A model generated the notes under the pieces. It saw nothing but the letters and a program-made list of their open reading frames with translations, was not told where the DNA came from and made no database searches. A stretch of DNA of 64,000 nt from Sphingomonas yabuuchiae (GTDB lineage: Bacteria; Pseudomonadota; Alphaproteobacteria; Sphingomonadales; Sphingomonadaceae). A program made the translations under genes and the position numbers. Where the stretch lies: the NCBI RefSeq assembly GCF_014199595.1, contig NZ_JACHNX010000002.1, positions 124,001 to 188,000 of the forward strand. The letters are read 5' to 3'. Position 1 is the first letter of the stretch. Each line of letters starts with the position of its first letter. Shown one piece after another: positions 1-7,942 of this stretch.

Positions 1-919
1 TGACGAGGCGCAGGCCGATCTTGCGGCTCTGCCCTGGAGCCAGGGTGAAGCTGGTCGCCTCGTTCCAGGGCGCACCCGCCTTGGCCCAATCGGTCTGGGC
101 ATAGGCGGCGCTGGCGATGGTCCAGTCGTAAAAGCCTTCCGAGGTCTGTGTGCGCGGGCTCGCCTCCGAGATTACCGCCTGGCTCTTGGTCTCGCGCAGC
201 GTCGGGATCGGGACATAGGCCTCCAGCGGCGTGGCGCGTTCGGGGAGGACGAGCAGGGCGGGGCCTGCGCCGTTCAACCGCGTGACCTGCACATAGCCCG
301 CATCGCGACCGATATAGGGATCGGCGAAGCTGGCCTTGGCATGGGCCTGTTCCAGTGTCCGGTCGGAAATGATGTTGTCGAACACCATCGGCAGGCCGAG
401 CCCGCCGACCTCGACCGGCGCGTTAGAGGTGTTCGTCAGCGTGAAGCGCAGGGCAGGGGTGCCCTTGTCGTTCACCCATTCCCGCACGATCCGCAGCGGC
501 ATGCCGGTGCCCATCGACCCGCCGATGTCCGCCGCCGCCAGCACCGCGCCGCGCACGGGCAGCGCCCGCACCGGTCGACGTTCGCGCGAAGACGAATAGT
601 CCCGCCACGCACCTCCGCCCTGGCGCAGGCGCAGATGGATGTCGCCCAGATGATTATAGCCATTGCCCGCGCGTTCCTTGGCGCGGCCGATGGGCAGGAA
701 GTCGAAATCGGGCGTCGCGATCGGCGAAAGGCCACGCGCGGTCTGGCTGACGGGGTCGAGGATCAGGTGGAACGCACCGACCCGGAAACGGGAAGTCGCG
801 GCCTTCTGCGAGGCACTGGCTGTCTTTCGGGGGGCAGCGCCGCCCGCGTCATGCGCGCTCGCCGCGATCGAAAGCGTGGCCAACGTGACGGGCAAAAGGC
901 GGATAAGGCGTTGGCGCAT
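1..919 (-). CDS. Secreted DUF5695-like protein, N-terminal part (runs off the left edge)
   Basis: An open frame on the minus strand starts at the ATG at 919-917 and stays open to base 1, so at least 306 codons are visible and the C-terminus is missing. Residues 1-22 look like a Sec signal peptide (MRQRLIRLL, then a hydrophobic stretch ending in an Ala-rich cleavage region). The following part (FHLILDP, GYNHLGDIHLRLR, YIGRDAGYVQVTRL, PWNEATSFTLAPGQS) matches my memory of DUF5695, a secreted family of unknown activity related to six-hairpin glycosidases, usually 800-900 residues. The family name is recognition, not a search result. It is divergent from the GH127 gene and shares a 104-bp intergenic region with it, so it is probably co-regulated and acts on the same glycan in the periplasm. 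The visible part shows no frameshift. Confidence 0.7.
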   Translation of the reverse strand, partial: MRQRLIRLLPVTLATLSIAASAHDAGGAAPRKTASASQKAATSRFRVGAFHLILDPVSQTARGLSPIATPDFDFLPIGRAKERAGNGYNHLGDIHLRLRQGGGAWRDYSSSRERRPVRALPVRGAVLAAADIGGSMGTGMPLRIVREWVNDKGTPALRFTLTNTSNAPVEVGGLGLPMVFDNIISDRTLEQAHAKASFADPYIGRDAGYVQVTRLNGAGPALLVLPERATPLEAYVPIPTLRETKSQAVISEASPRTQTSEGFYDWTIASAAYAQTDWAKAGAPWNEATSFTLAPGQSRKIGLRLV

Positions 920-968
920 GACGATAAAATCCCTGACCTCGGGAAGCTCCTCTGCGGGACCATCGCAA

Positions 969-1013
969 TTGACCCCCCTCCCGTTCTGTCTATATTGGTA
1001 TACAGTATTACCA
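969..1013 (+). promoter_or_regulatory. Predicted promoter and overlapping palindromic operator for the GH127 operon
   Basis: TTGACC at 969-974 and TATATT at 991-996 are separated by 16 bp and resemble a sigma-70 promoter. Overlapping the -10 box and running downstream is an imperfect palindrome, TGGTATACAGTATTACCA (996-1013), with TGGTA/TACCA arms. It ends at the Shine-Dalgarno AGGAG (1013-1017) of the gene starting at 1024. Placement over the core promoter is typical of a repressor site. The GntR/FCD regulator at 7195-7905 is the obvious candidate. The core ACAGTAT recurs upstream of 6281. No binding data. Confidence 0.45.
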
Positions 1014-1023
1014 GGAGAGCAAG

Positions 1024-3399
1024 ATGCTGCGGTCGAGCAGACGCGAATGGATGCAGGGGGCGGCAGGCGTCGCGTTGATGGGAATGGCGACCCGCGCGGT
1101 GGGGGCTGCGCCGTCGATTCTTCCGGCCAAGGCCGAGCCCTTGCCGCTGTCGGCGGTGCGGTTGCGCCCCTCGGTCTATGCGACCGCGGTCGAGACCAAC
1201 CGCCGCTATCTTTACCGTCTGAGCCCCGATCGCCTGCTCCACAATTTCCGCGCCTATGCCGGGCTGGAGCCGAAGGCCGAAATCTATGGCGGCTGGGAGA
1301 GCGACACGATCGCGGGCCATACGCTGGGCCACTACATGTCGGCGCTGGTGCTGACCTGGCAGCAGACCGGCGACACCGAGATGCGTCGCCGCGCCGACTA
1401 TATCGTCGCCGAACTGGCCGAGGCGCAGGCCAAGCGCGGCACTGGCTATGTCGGCGCGCTGGGGCGCAAGCGGGCCGACGGCAAGGTGGTCGATGGCGAG
1501 GAAATCTTCCCCGAGATCATGGCGGGCAAGATCAAGTCGGGCGGGTTCGACCTCAATGGTTCCTGGTCGCCGCTCTATACCGTGCACAAGCTGTTCGCGG
1601 GTCTGCTCGACATCCATGGCGGTTGGGGCAATGCGCAGGCGCTGGACGTTGCAGTCAAGCTGGGCGGTTATTTCGCACGCGTCTTTGCCGCGCTCGACGA
1701 TGCGCAGATGCAGACGGTGCTGGGGTGCGAATATGGCGGGCTGAACGAAAGCTATGCCGAGCTTTACCAGCGGACCGGCGACCGTCAGTGGCTGGCGCTG
1801 GCCGAGCGTATCTATGACCGCAAGGTGCTCGACCCGCTGGTCGCGGGCGAGGACAAGCTGGCCAATTTTCACGCCAATACGCAGGTGCCCAAGCTGATCG
1901 GCCTGGCGCGTATCCATGAGATCACCGGCAAGCCCGAACCCGCCAAGGGGGCCAGCTTCTTCTGGGAAACCGTCACCGGCCATCACAGCTATGTCATCGG
2001 CGGCAATGCCGACCGTGAGTATTTCTCCGAACCCGATACGATCGCGCGGCACGTCACCGACCAGACGTGCGAGCATTGCAACACCTATAACATGATGAAG
2101 CTGACCCGGCATCTCTATGGATGGCAGCCGGACGGGCGCTATTTCGACTATTACGAACGTGCGCATCTGAACCACGCGATGGCCGCCCAGCATCCGCAAA
2201 ATGGCGGCTTCACCTATATGACGCCGCTGATGAGCGGCGTGGCGCGCGAGTTCTCGACCGACAAGGATGACGCCTTCTGGTGTTGCGTCGGGTCGGGGAT
2301 GGAGGCGCATGCCAAGCATGGCGAGTCCATCTTCTGGCAGGGCGGCGATACCCTCCTCGTCAATCTCTACATCCCGGCCGAGGCGCGGTGGGAGAAGCGC
2401 AGCGCGGTCGTGACGCTCGACACCGCCTATCCGATGGAAGGGCAGGCGACGTTGAGCTTTACGCGGCTCGACCGGGCGGGTCGCTTCCCGCTGGCGCTGC
2501 GTGTGCCGGGCTGGGCGAACGGGCAGGCGCAGGTCGAGGTCAATGGTCAGGCCGTGTCCCCGCGCTTCGAGCGAGGCTATGCCGTGGTCGATCGCCGGTG
2601 GAAGACCGGGGACACGGTTTCGATCCGCCTGCCGCTCGACCTGCGGGTCGAGACGACGCCCGGCGACGATAGCGTCGTGGCGGTCCTGCGCGGACCGATG
2701 GTGATGGCGGCCGATCTGGGCGGGCGCGAGGACAAGTGGGACTCACCCGACCCGGTGCTGGTCGGCGTCAACCCGCTGGCGGGCTTCACCGCTGCCGATC
2801 CGGCGACCGCGCGATACAGGACGGCAGGGGTCTTCCGTCCGGCGGACCTGAGCTTCGTCCCGTTCTACAGCCAATATGACCGGCGCAGCGCCGTCTATTT
2901 CAAGCGCTTCACCGAAGCGGGGTGGAAGACGCAGGAGGCGGCGTTCCTGGCCGATCAGGCCCGGGCACGCGATATCGCCGCGCGCTCGGTCGATGTCATG
3001 CATCTGGGCGAGATGCAGCCGGAGCGTGACCATGGCCTGACCTCCGACATCTCCTACCCCGTTTCCTATCGCGGGCGGCAGGGGCGGGACGCGCGATCCG
3101 GGGGCTATTTCGAGTTCACCATGGCGGTGCGCCCCGGCCCGATGATCCTGCAAGGCACCTATTGGGGTGAGGAGCGGGCGCGGGACTTCGACATTCTGGT
3201 CGACAATGTGAAGGTCGCCACCCAGCATCTGGAGAATGACAAGCCGGGCGCGTTCTTCGACGTCGAATACCCGCTGCCGCCCGCGCTGACGGCGGGCAAG
3301 AAGAGCGTGCGTGTGCGGATCGTGCCGCATGATCGCAGCACGGCGGGACCGATCTTCGGCATGCGGCTGTTCGCGGCCAAGGCGGGGGCGACGGCGTGA
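1024..3399 (+). CDS. GH127-type (DUF1680) beta-L-arabinofuranosidase, Tat-exported
   Basis: The 791-residue protein has a twin-arginine-like leader (SRREWMQGAAGVALMG at residues 5-20), so export to the periplasm in folded form is likely, consistent with a metalloenzyme. It has the (alpha/alpha)6-barrel signature of DUF1680/GH127. The Glu-x-Cys pair E350-H-C352 and the Cys pair C420-C421 correspond to the Glu/Cys3 zinc site described for Bifidobacterium HypBA1, in which one of the paired cysteines is the nucleophile. All four ligands are present, so the enzyme should be active. Known GH127 enzymes release L-arabinose from beta-L-arabinofuranosides, including hydroxyproline-linked arabino-oligosaccharides of extensin. 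Other DUF1680 members act on other glycans, so the substrate is inferred. AGGAG lies 6 nt before the ATG. The end overlaps the next gene by 4 nt, so they are one operon. Confidence 0.85.
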   Translation: MLRSSRREWMQGAAGVALMGMATRAVGAAPSILPAKAEPLPLSAVRLRPSVYATAVETNRRYLYRLSPDRLLHNFRAYAGLEPKAEIYGGWESDTIAGHTLGHYMSALVLTWQQTGDTEMRRRADYIVAELAEAQAKRGTGYVGALGRKRADGKVVDGEEIFPEIMAGKIKSGGFDLNGSWSPLYTVHKLFAGLLDIHGGWGNAQALDVAVKLGGYFARVFAALDDAQMQTVLGCEYGGLNESYAELYQRTGDRQWLALAERIYDRKVLDPLVAGEDKLANFHANTQVPKLIGLARIHEITGKPEPAKGASFFWETVTGHHSYVIGGNADREYFSEPDTIARHVTDQTCEHCNTYNMMKLTRHLYGWQPDGRYFDYYERAHLNHAMAAQHPQNGGFTYMTPLMSGVAREFSTDKDDAFWCCVGSGMEAHAKHGESIFWQGGDTLLVNLYIPAEARWEKRSAVVTLDTAYPMEGQATLSFTRLDRAGRFPLALRVPGWANGQAQVEVNGQAVSPRFERGYAVVDRRWKTGDTVSIRLPLDLRVETTPGDDSVVAVLRGPMVMAADLGGREDKWDSPDPVLVGVNPLAGFTAADPATARYRTAGVFRPADLSFVPFYSQYDRRSAVYFKRFTEAGWKTQEAAFLADQARARDIAARSVDVMHLGEMQPERDHGLTSDISYPVSYRGRQGRDARSGGYFEFTMAVRPGPMILQGTYWGEERARDFDILVDNVKVATQHLENDKPGAFFDVEYPLPPALTAGKKSVRVRIVPHDRSTAGPIFGMRLFAAKAGATA

Positions 3400-4406
3400 G
3401 CGGCGTGCGGATGACCCTGGACGAATTGCGCACGCTGGCGCGGGCCAAGCTGCTGGGCGCGGGGCTGGCACCTGCCCATGCCGAAGCGGTGGCCGAGACG
3501 ATGGTGGCGGGCGAGCGCGATGGATGCACCTCGCACGGTATCTACCGCCTGCTGGTCGCGGTCTCCAGCATTCAAAAGGGCGTGGTCGTCCCCGATGCCG
3601 AGCCGGTGCTGTCCGATCCCGCCCGCGCGCTGGTCCGCGTCGACGGCGGCGGCGGCTTTGCGCAACTGGCCTTCCAGACCGGCAAACCCGCGCTGATCGA
3701 AAAGGCGAAGGCTAACGGCATCGCCGCGCTGGCGCTCAACAATGTCGTGCATTTCGCCGCGCTCTGGCCCGAGGTCGAGGAACTGGCCGAGGCGGGACTG
3801 GTCGCGCTGGCCTTCACGCCCAGCCATGCCTGGGTCGCGCCCTCGGGCGGGGCCGAGCCGGTGTTCGGCACCAATCCCATCGCCTTCGGCTGGCCGCGCC
3901 CGGACGGGCCGCCCTTCGTCTTCGACTTCGCCACCTCCATGGTCGCGCGCGGCGAGATCGAACTCCATCGCCGGGCGGGCAAGAGCGTGCCCGATGATTG
4001 GGGCGTCGATGCCGATGGCAGGCCGACCACCGACCCGGCCGCGATCCTGTCGGGCGCGATGCGCACTTTTGGCGGGCATAAGGGATCGGCGCTGGCGGCG
4101 ATGGTCGAACTGCTCGCCGGGCCGCTGATCGGCGATATGACCAGCCGCGAGTCGATCGAATGGGATGGCGGGCGCGGCGGCTCTCCGCTGGGTGGCGAGT
4201 TGATTATTGCCATCGATCCCAAAGGCTTCCTGGGCGACCTTCTTCCCGAAAATCAGGATCGGGCCGAGGCGATGTTCGCCGCGATCACGGGGCAGGGGGC
4301 ACGGCTGCCCTCCGCCCGCCGCTATACCGCGCGTCAGGTGTCGCTGGTCGAGGGGGTCGAGATTTCGGCCGATCTTCACCGCGACGTGACGGCGCTGAAG
4401 GGTTGA
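3396..4406 (+). CDS. Ldh_2-family (malate/lactate dehydrogenase-like) oxidoreductase, probable delta1-pyrroline/piperideine-2-carboxylate reductase
   Basis: This 336-residue protein begins at a GTG inside the GTGA overlap with the GH127 stop codon. It belongs to the Ldh_2/YlbC NAD(P)H-dependent family: the DGCTSHGIYRL motif with H47 is near the N-terminus, and the GTNPIAFGWP and DFATSMVARGEI motifs follow. The N-terminal pattern is closest to the DpkA-type cyclic ketimine reductases that act on delta1-pyrroline-2-carboxylate and delta1-piperideine-2-carboxylate in proline, hydroxyproline and pipecolate metabolism. Other Ldh_2 members reduce 2-oxoacids or diketogulonate, so the substrate is not proved. 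There is no signal peptide, so it is cytoplasmic. Its operon position, with an Lhp-type deaminase homologue, an amino-acid permease and GH127, favours hydroxyproline metabolism. Confidence 0.75.
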   Translation: MSGVRMTLDELRTLARAKLLGAGLAPAHAEAVAETMVAGERDGCTSHGIYRLLVAVSSIQKGVVVPDAEPVLSDPARALVRVDGGGGFAQLAFQTGKPALIEKAKANGIAALALNNVVHFAALWPEVEELAEAGLVALAFTPSHAWVAPSGGAEPVFGTNPIAFGWPRPDGPPFVFDFATSMVARGEIELHRRAGKSVPDDWGVDADGRPTTDPAAILSGAMRTFGGHKGSALAAMVELLAGPLIGDMTSRESIEWDGGRGGSPLGGELIIAIDPKGFLGDLLPENQDRAEAMFAAITGQGARLPSARRYTARQVSLVEGVEISADLHRDVTALKG

Positions 4407-4417
4407 GCAAGGGGGTT

Positions 4418-6211
4418 ATGAGCATGACGAACCGGATCGGATGGCTGCTGGCGGGGGTCGCTCTGACGGCGATGCCGCTGGGTGCCGCACAGGCCAAGGG
4501 CCGCCCCCAGGTCGCAAGCAAGCAGGCCGCTACGCCGGACGCGCGGTTCCGCGCGCTGTCGGATGCCGAATATCAGTGGCGGATCAGCCAGAGTGCCGCC
4601 GACGACGACAGCGGCAGCGCGGGCTCGCGGCAATTGCCCGATGTCGGCCCCGCCGCCCAGGCCGCGCGGCTGGCGCGTTGGGAAGCGACCGCCAAGGCCC
4701 TGGATGCGATCGATCCGGCCAGGCTCTCTCCCGATGTGCGCACCGACTATATGGTCTATCGTGGCCAGATCGACGCGCTGCTCGCGGCGCAGCGGTTCCG
4801 CGAATATGAAAAGCCGCTCAATTCGGACACCAGCTTCTGGGGCAATCTGGCCAGCTGGGCGCGGGGCAGCTTTACCAGGGAAAGCCAGTATCGCGACTAT
4901 ATCGCGATGCTCCGCCAGATGCCGCGCTACTACGACCAGCAGATCGCGAACATGCGGGCCGGTCTCGCGCGCGGCTTCACCGTGCCGCGTGTCACGCTGA
5001 AGGGACGCGAGATCGGCGTCGCGCAGGTGGTCGATGCCGGAACCGGCGATGCCCAGCCCTTTTACGAGCCGTTCAAGACCATGCCCGCCAGCATGGCGCC
5101 CGCCACCGTCGCGGCGCTGCGGGCCGACGCCTTGGTGGCGATCCGGGATGACGTGCTGCCCGCGCATAGGCGGCTGCTGACCTTCCTGCGCGAGGACTAT
5201 ATCCCCCATGCCCAGGCCAGCACGGCGGCCTATGACCTGCCCGATGGGCAGGCCTATTACCGGTCCAAGATCCGCGAATATGTGACCGCCGACATGACGC
5301 CCGAACAGGTCCATGCGGTCGGCCTGTCCGAGATGCAGCGGATCCGCGCGCGGATGGACGGGGTGATGAAGGAGGTGAAGTTCCAGGGCGACCTGCCTGC
5401 GTTCCTGACCTTCCTGCGCACCGACCCGCGCTTCTATGCGAAGACGCCGCAGGAGCTTCTCGACAAGGCCGCCTGGATCGCGAAGGGCTTTGACGGGGTC
5501 GCGGCCCAATGGATCGGCCATTTGCCGCGCAGCCGCTTTGCGATCAAACCCGTGCCTGCGGATCAGGCCCCCTTCTATACCTCCGGGCGTGGCGGGCCGG
5601 GCATCTATCTGGTCAACACCTATGACCTGCCCTCGCGCCCGCTCTACGCGCTGCCCGCGCTGACCCTGCACGAAAGCGCGCCGGGTCATGCCTTCCAGAT
5701 GCCGCTGGCCGCCGAGAACAAGAATTTGCCTGCCTTCCGCCGCGACAATTATCTGTCGGCCTATGGCGAAGGCTGGGCGCTCTATTGCGAGGCGCTGGGC
5801 GAGGAAATGGGGTTCTACAAGAATCCCTACGACCGCTTCGGGATGCTGTCCTATCAGGCGTGGCGTGCCGCGCGGCTGGTCGTCGACACGGGCGTCCACG
5901 CCATGGGCTGGAGCCGCGAAAAGGCGCAGGCCTATCTGCGTGACAACACCGCCCTGTCCAATCACGAGATCGAGACCGAGGTCGATCGCTATATCGCATG
6001 GCCGGGTCAGGCGCTGTCCTATTATATGGGGCAGCTTGCCTTTCAGCGGGCACGGGCCAAGGCCGAAAAGGCACTGGGGCCGAAGTTCAATATCCGCGCC
6101 TGGCACGATGCGATGCTGCAACTGGGCTATGTTCCGCTGCCGGTCATCGACCAGCGGACCGATCGCTTCATCGCCGAAGGGGGCAAGGGACCATATCCCG
6201 ATGAGGAATGA
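4418..6211 (+). CDS. Secreted DUF885 family metallopeptidase-like protein
   Basis: I chose the ATG at 4418, which follows an AAGGGGG ribosome-binding site; the ATG at 4424 is also possible. The 597-residue product has a signal peptide (WLLAGVALTAMPLGAAQAKG, about residues 9-28). DUF885 resembles thermolysin-clan carboxypeptidases and dipeptidases: the metal-binding motif HESAPGH is at 418-424 and the third ligand is probably E451 in EGWALY. The protein is likely periplasmic and hydrolyses peptides. It follows the Ldh_2 gene by 11 nt, in the same operon as GH127. I infer it cleaves the peptide part of the glycoprotein whose arabinose GH127 removes. Family function is otherwise poorly characterised. 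Confidence 0.8.
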   Translation: MSMTNRIGWLLAGVALTAMPLGAAQAKGRPQVASKQAATPDARFRALSDAEYQWRISQSAADDDSGSAGSRQLPDVGPAAQAARLARWEATAKALDAIDPARLSPDVRTDYMVYRGQIDALLAAQRFREYEKPLNSDTSFWGNLASWARGSFTRESQYRDYIAMLRQMPRYYDQQIANMRAGLARGFTVPRVTLKGREIGVAQVVDAGTGDAQPFYEPFKTMPASMAPATVAALRADALVAIRDDVLPAHRRLLTFLREDYIPHAQASTAAYDLPDGQAYYRSKIREYVTADMTPEQVHAVGLSEMQRIRARMDGVMKEVKFQGDLPAFLTFLRTDPRFYAKTPQELLDKAAWIAKGFDGVAAQWIGHLPRSRFAIKPVPADQAPFYTSGRGGPGIYLVNTYDLPSRPLYALPALTLHESAPGHAFQMPLAAENKNLPAFRRDNYLSAYGEGWALYCEALGEEMGFYKNPYDRFGMLSYQAWRAARLVVDTGVHAMGWSREKAQAYLRDNTALSNHEIETEVDRYIAWPGQALSYYMGQLAFQRARAKAEKALGPKFNIRAWHDAMLQLGYVPLPVIDQRTDRFIAEGGKGPYPDEE

Positions 6212-6214
6212 CGA

Positions 6215-6257
6215 TTGACCACGCGGATGTGACGCGCTAAACAGTATACGATATCTA
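6215..6257 (+). promoter_or_regulatory. Predicted promoter/operator upstream of the DHDPS-family gene
   Basis: TTGACC at 6215-6220 is followed after 17 bp by TAAACA (6238-6243), a weak -10 box. The AT-rich stretch AACAGTATACGATATC (6240-6255) contains ACAGTAT and GTATAC, also found in the palindrome upstream of the GH127 gene. This suggests that one regulator controls both transcription units. The site is less symmetrical than the one at 996-1013. Confidence 0.35.
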
Positions 6258-6280
6258 AAACAATGGCAGGAAAACAAATA

Positions 6281-7195
6281 GTGAGCATCGGCTGGCGCGG
6301 CGTATTCCCCGCAGTGACGACCCAGATCCGCGAGGATATGTCGATCGATCTCGCCGACACGCAGCGCGTCGTCGACGATCTGGTCAATGACGGCGTGACC
6401 GGCGTGATTGCACTCGGCACGGTCGGCGAGAACAACTCGCTCGACTATGACGAGAAGGTCACGGTCCTGACCGCGATCGTCGAGGCGGTGGCGGGCCGCG
6501 TGCCCGTGATCACCGGCTGCTCGGAATATGACACGCGCCGTGCGGTGCGTTACGCGCAGGCGGCCGAAAAGGCCGGGGCCGATGGCCTGATGCTGCTGCC
6601 GCCGATGGTCTATGTGCCCAAGGCGCATGAGCTGGTGAACCACTTCAAGGGCGTGGCCGACCAGACCGGCTTGCCGATCATGCTGTACAACAACCCGCCC
6701 GCGTACCGCACGGTCATCGACCAGTCGGTGCTCGAAGCGCTGGTCGATGTGAAGAACATCGTCGCGGTCAAGGAATCGGCCCCCGACACGCGCCGCTTCA
6801 CCGATTTCCGCAACGCGTTCGGCGATCGCTACACCCTGTTCGCCGGTCTGGACGACGTGGCGCTCGAAGGGCTGTATCTGGGCGCACAGGGCTGGGTTTC
6901 GGGCCTGACCAATGCCTTCCCCAAGGAGTCGGTCGAGCTGGTCGCGGCGTTCGACCGTGGCGATCATGCCAAGGCGATGGAAATCTATCGCTGGTTCATG
7001 CCGCTCCTCCACCTCGATGCCGAGCATGACCTGGTCCAGTCGATCAAGCTGGCCGAGCAGGTCATGGGCCGTGGTTCGGAGCGCGTCCTGCCGCCGCGTT
7101 ATGTCCTGGAAGGCGAGCGCCGCGCCGAGGTGATCGCGATGGTCGAAAAGGCCGCCGCGACCCGCCCGGACCTGGGCCAGGCCAAGGCCGCCTGA
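6281..7195 (+). CDS. DHDPS/NAL-superfamily protein, probable delta1-pyrroline-4-hydroxy-2-carboxylate deaminase
   Basis: I prefer the GTG at 6281, preceded by AGGAAAA, over the ATG at 6263, which has no ribosome-binding site; the product is 304 residues. It is a TIM-barrel aldolase/dehydratase of the dihydrodipicolinate synthase superfamily with Schiff-base lysine K164 (VAVKES) and tyrosine Y136 (IMLYNN). The pyruvate-binding GTTGE motif of true DapA is GTVGE here (T47, V48), so lysine biosynthesis is unlikely, and a normal DapA is encoded at 36129. The motifs GVFPAVTTQ, GTVGEN and WFMPLLHLD resemble the Lhp-type deaminase of bacterial hydroxyproline catabolism, which gives 2-oxoglutarate semialdehyde. 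L-2-keto-3-deoxyarabonate dehydratase is the main alternative and would also fit an arabinose-releasing operon. Confidence 0.75.
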   Translation: MSIGWRGVFPAVTTQIREDMSIDLADTQRVVDDLVNDGVTGVIALGTVGENNSLDYDEKVTVLTAIVEAVAGRVPVITGCSEYDTRRAVRYAQAAEKAGADGLMLLPPMVYVPKAHELVNHFKGVADQTGLPIMLYNNPPAYRTVIDQSVLEALVDVKNIVAVKESAPDTRRFTDFRNAFGDRYTLFAGLDDVALEGLYLGAQGWVSGLTNAFPKESVELVAAFDRGDHAKAMEIYRWFMPLLHLDAEHDLVQSIKLAEQVMGRGSERVLPPRYVLEGERRAEVIAMVEKAAATRPDLGQAKAA

Positions 7196-7905
7196 TGGCG
7201 ACGGCGCTCTCGCTACCGGACGGCGCCCTGGATGACGGGCGTCATCGGGGCGAGGGCGTCATCGTCGTGCAGACCTTGGCGGATCGCATTTTCGCGATCA
7301 TACGTGAACGGATCATTGCGGGGGCCATCCCCGCCGATCGAACGATCCGCCAGGATGCGCTGGCCGCCGAACTGGGCGTCAGCAAGATACCGCTGCGCGA
7401 GGCGATGGCTCGGCTGGAGCAGGAGGGGCTGCTCCACGGCGTCGCCAATCGCGGCTATATGATCAGCGCACTGTCCGCCGCGCAGGCGGAGGATATTTAC
7501 GGCCTGCGTCTCAAGCTGGAACCGGCGGCCGCCGCGCGCGCTGCGTTCGTCGCCGATGCTGATGACCGCGCCGCCCTGATCGCGGCATTCGAGGCGCTCG
7601 ACCAGGCGGCGGCCAGCGATCTGGCGCGGGTCGCCATCTGCAATCGTCGCTTTCACATGGCCATGGTCCGCCCGACGCGGCAGCCCCTGACCATCCAGCT
7701 GATCCGTCAACTCGCGCTGCTTGCCGAACGCTATGTCGTCGCGCATCTGCAGCCCGCCGGACGCGACGCGCGGGCGCATCTGGAGCATCGCGAACAGCTC
7801 GATGCCTTTCTTGCGCGTGACACCGACCGGGTTAAAGCATTGCTTGATACGCATATCCGGTCCACCCTGATGGACCTGAAAGGCGGGTTCGCGCCCGTCG
7901 AGTGA
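7195..7905 (+). CDS. GntR family transcriptional regulator (FCD/FadR subfamily)
   Basis: The ATG at 7195 overlaps the preceding stop by one base; a GTG at 7267 would give a shorter protein that starts directly at the helix-turn-helix. The 236-residue product has a winged-helix domain (about residues 25-95, with IRQDALAAELGVSKIPLREA) and an all-alpha FCD ligand-binding domain. The FCD domain usually binds organic or amino acids through a metal. It lies inside the catabolic cluster and probably represses it until a pathway intermediate is present. Candidate operators are at 996-1013 and 6240-6255. The protein encoded at 16394-17038 is a close paralogue. Confidence 0.85.
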   Translation: MATALSLPDGALDDGRHRGEGVIVVQTLADRIFAIIRERIIAGAIPADRTIRQDALAAELGVSKIPLREAMARLEQEGLLHGVANRGYMISALSAAQAEDIYGLRLKLEPAAAARAAFVADADDRAALIAAFEALDQAAASDLARVAICNRRFHMAMVRPTRQPLTIQLIRQLALLAERYVVAHLQPAGRDARAHLEHREQLDAFLARDTDRVKALLDTHIRSTLMDLKGGFAPVE

Positions 7906-7942
7906 CAATGACAAGCCCATGGGGCGGGGGGATTTTTCGACG

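Noticed and set aside
6263..6280. Upstream ATG start for the DHDPS-family gene
   Set aside because: It lies in the AT-rich promoter-like stretch without a ribosome-binding site, whereas the GTG at 6281 is preceded by AGGAAAA and starts the conserved region.
4376..7027. An 883-codon open frame on the minus strand across the DUF885 and DHDPS-family genes
   Set aside because: Composition and lack of any motif show it is the reverse of real genes; it spans an intergenic promoter.
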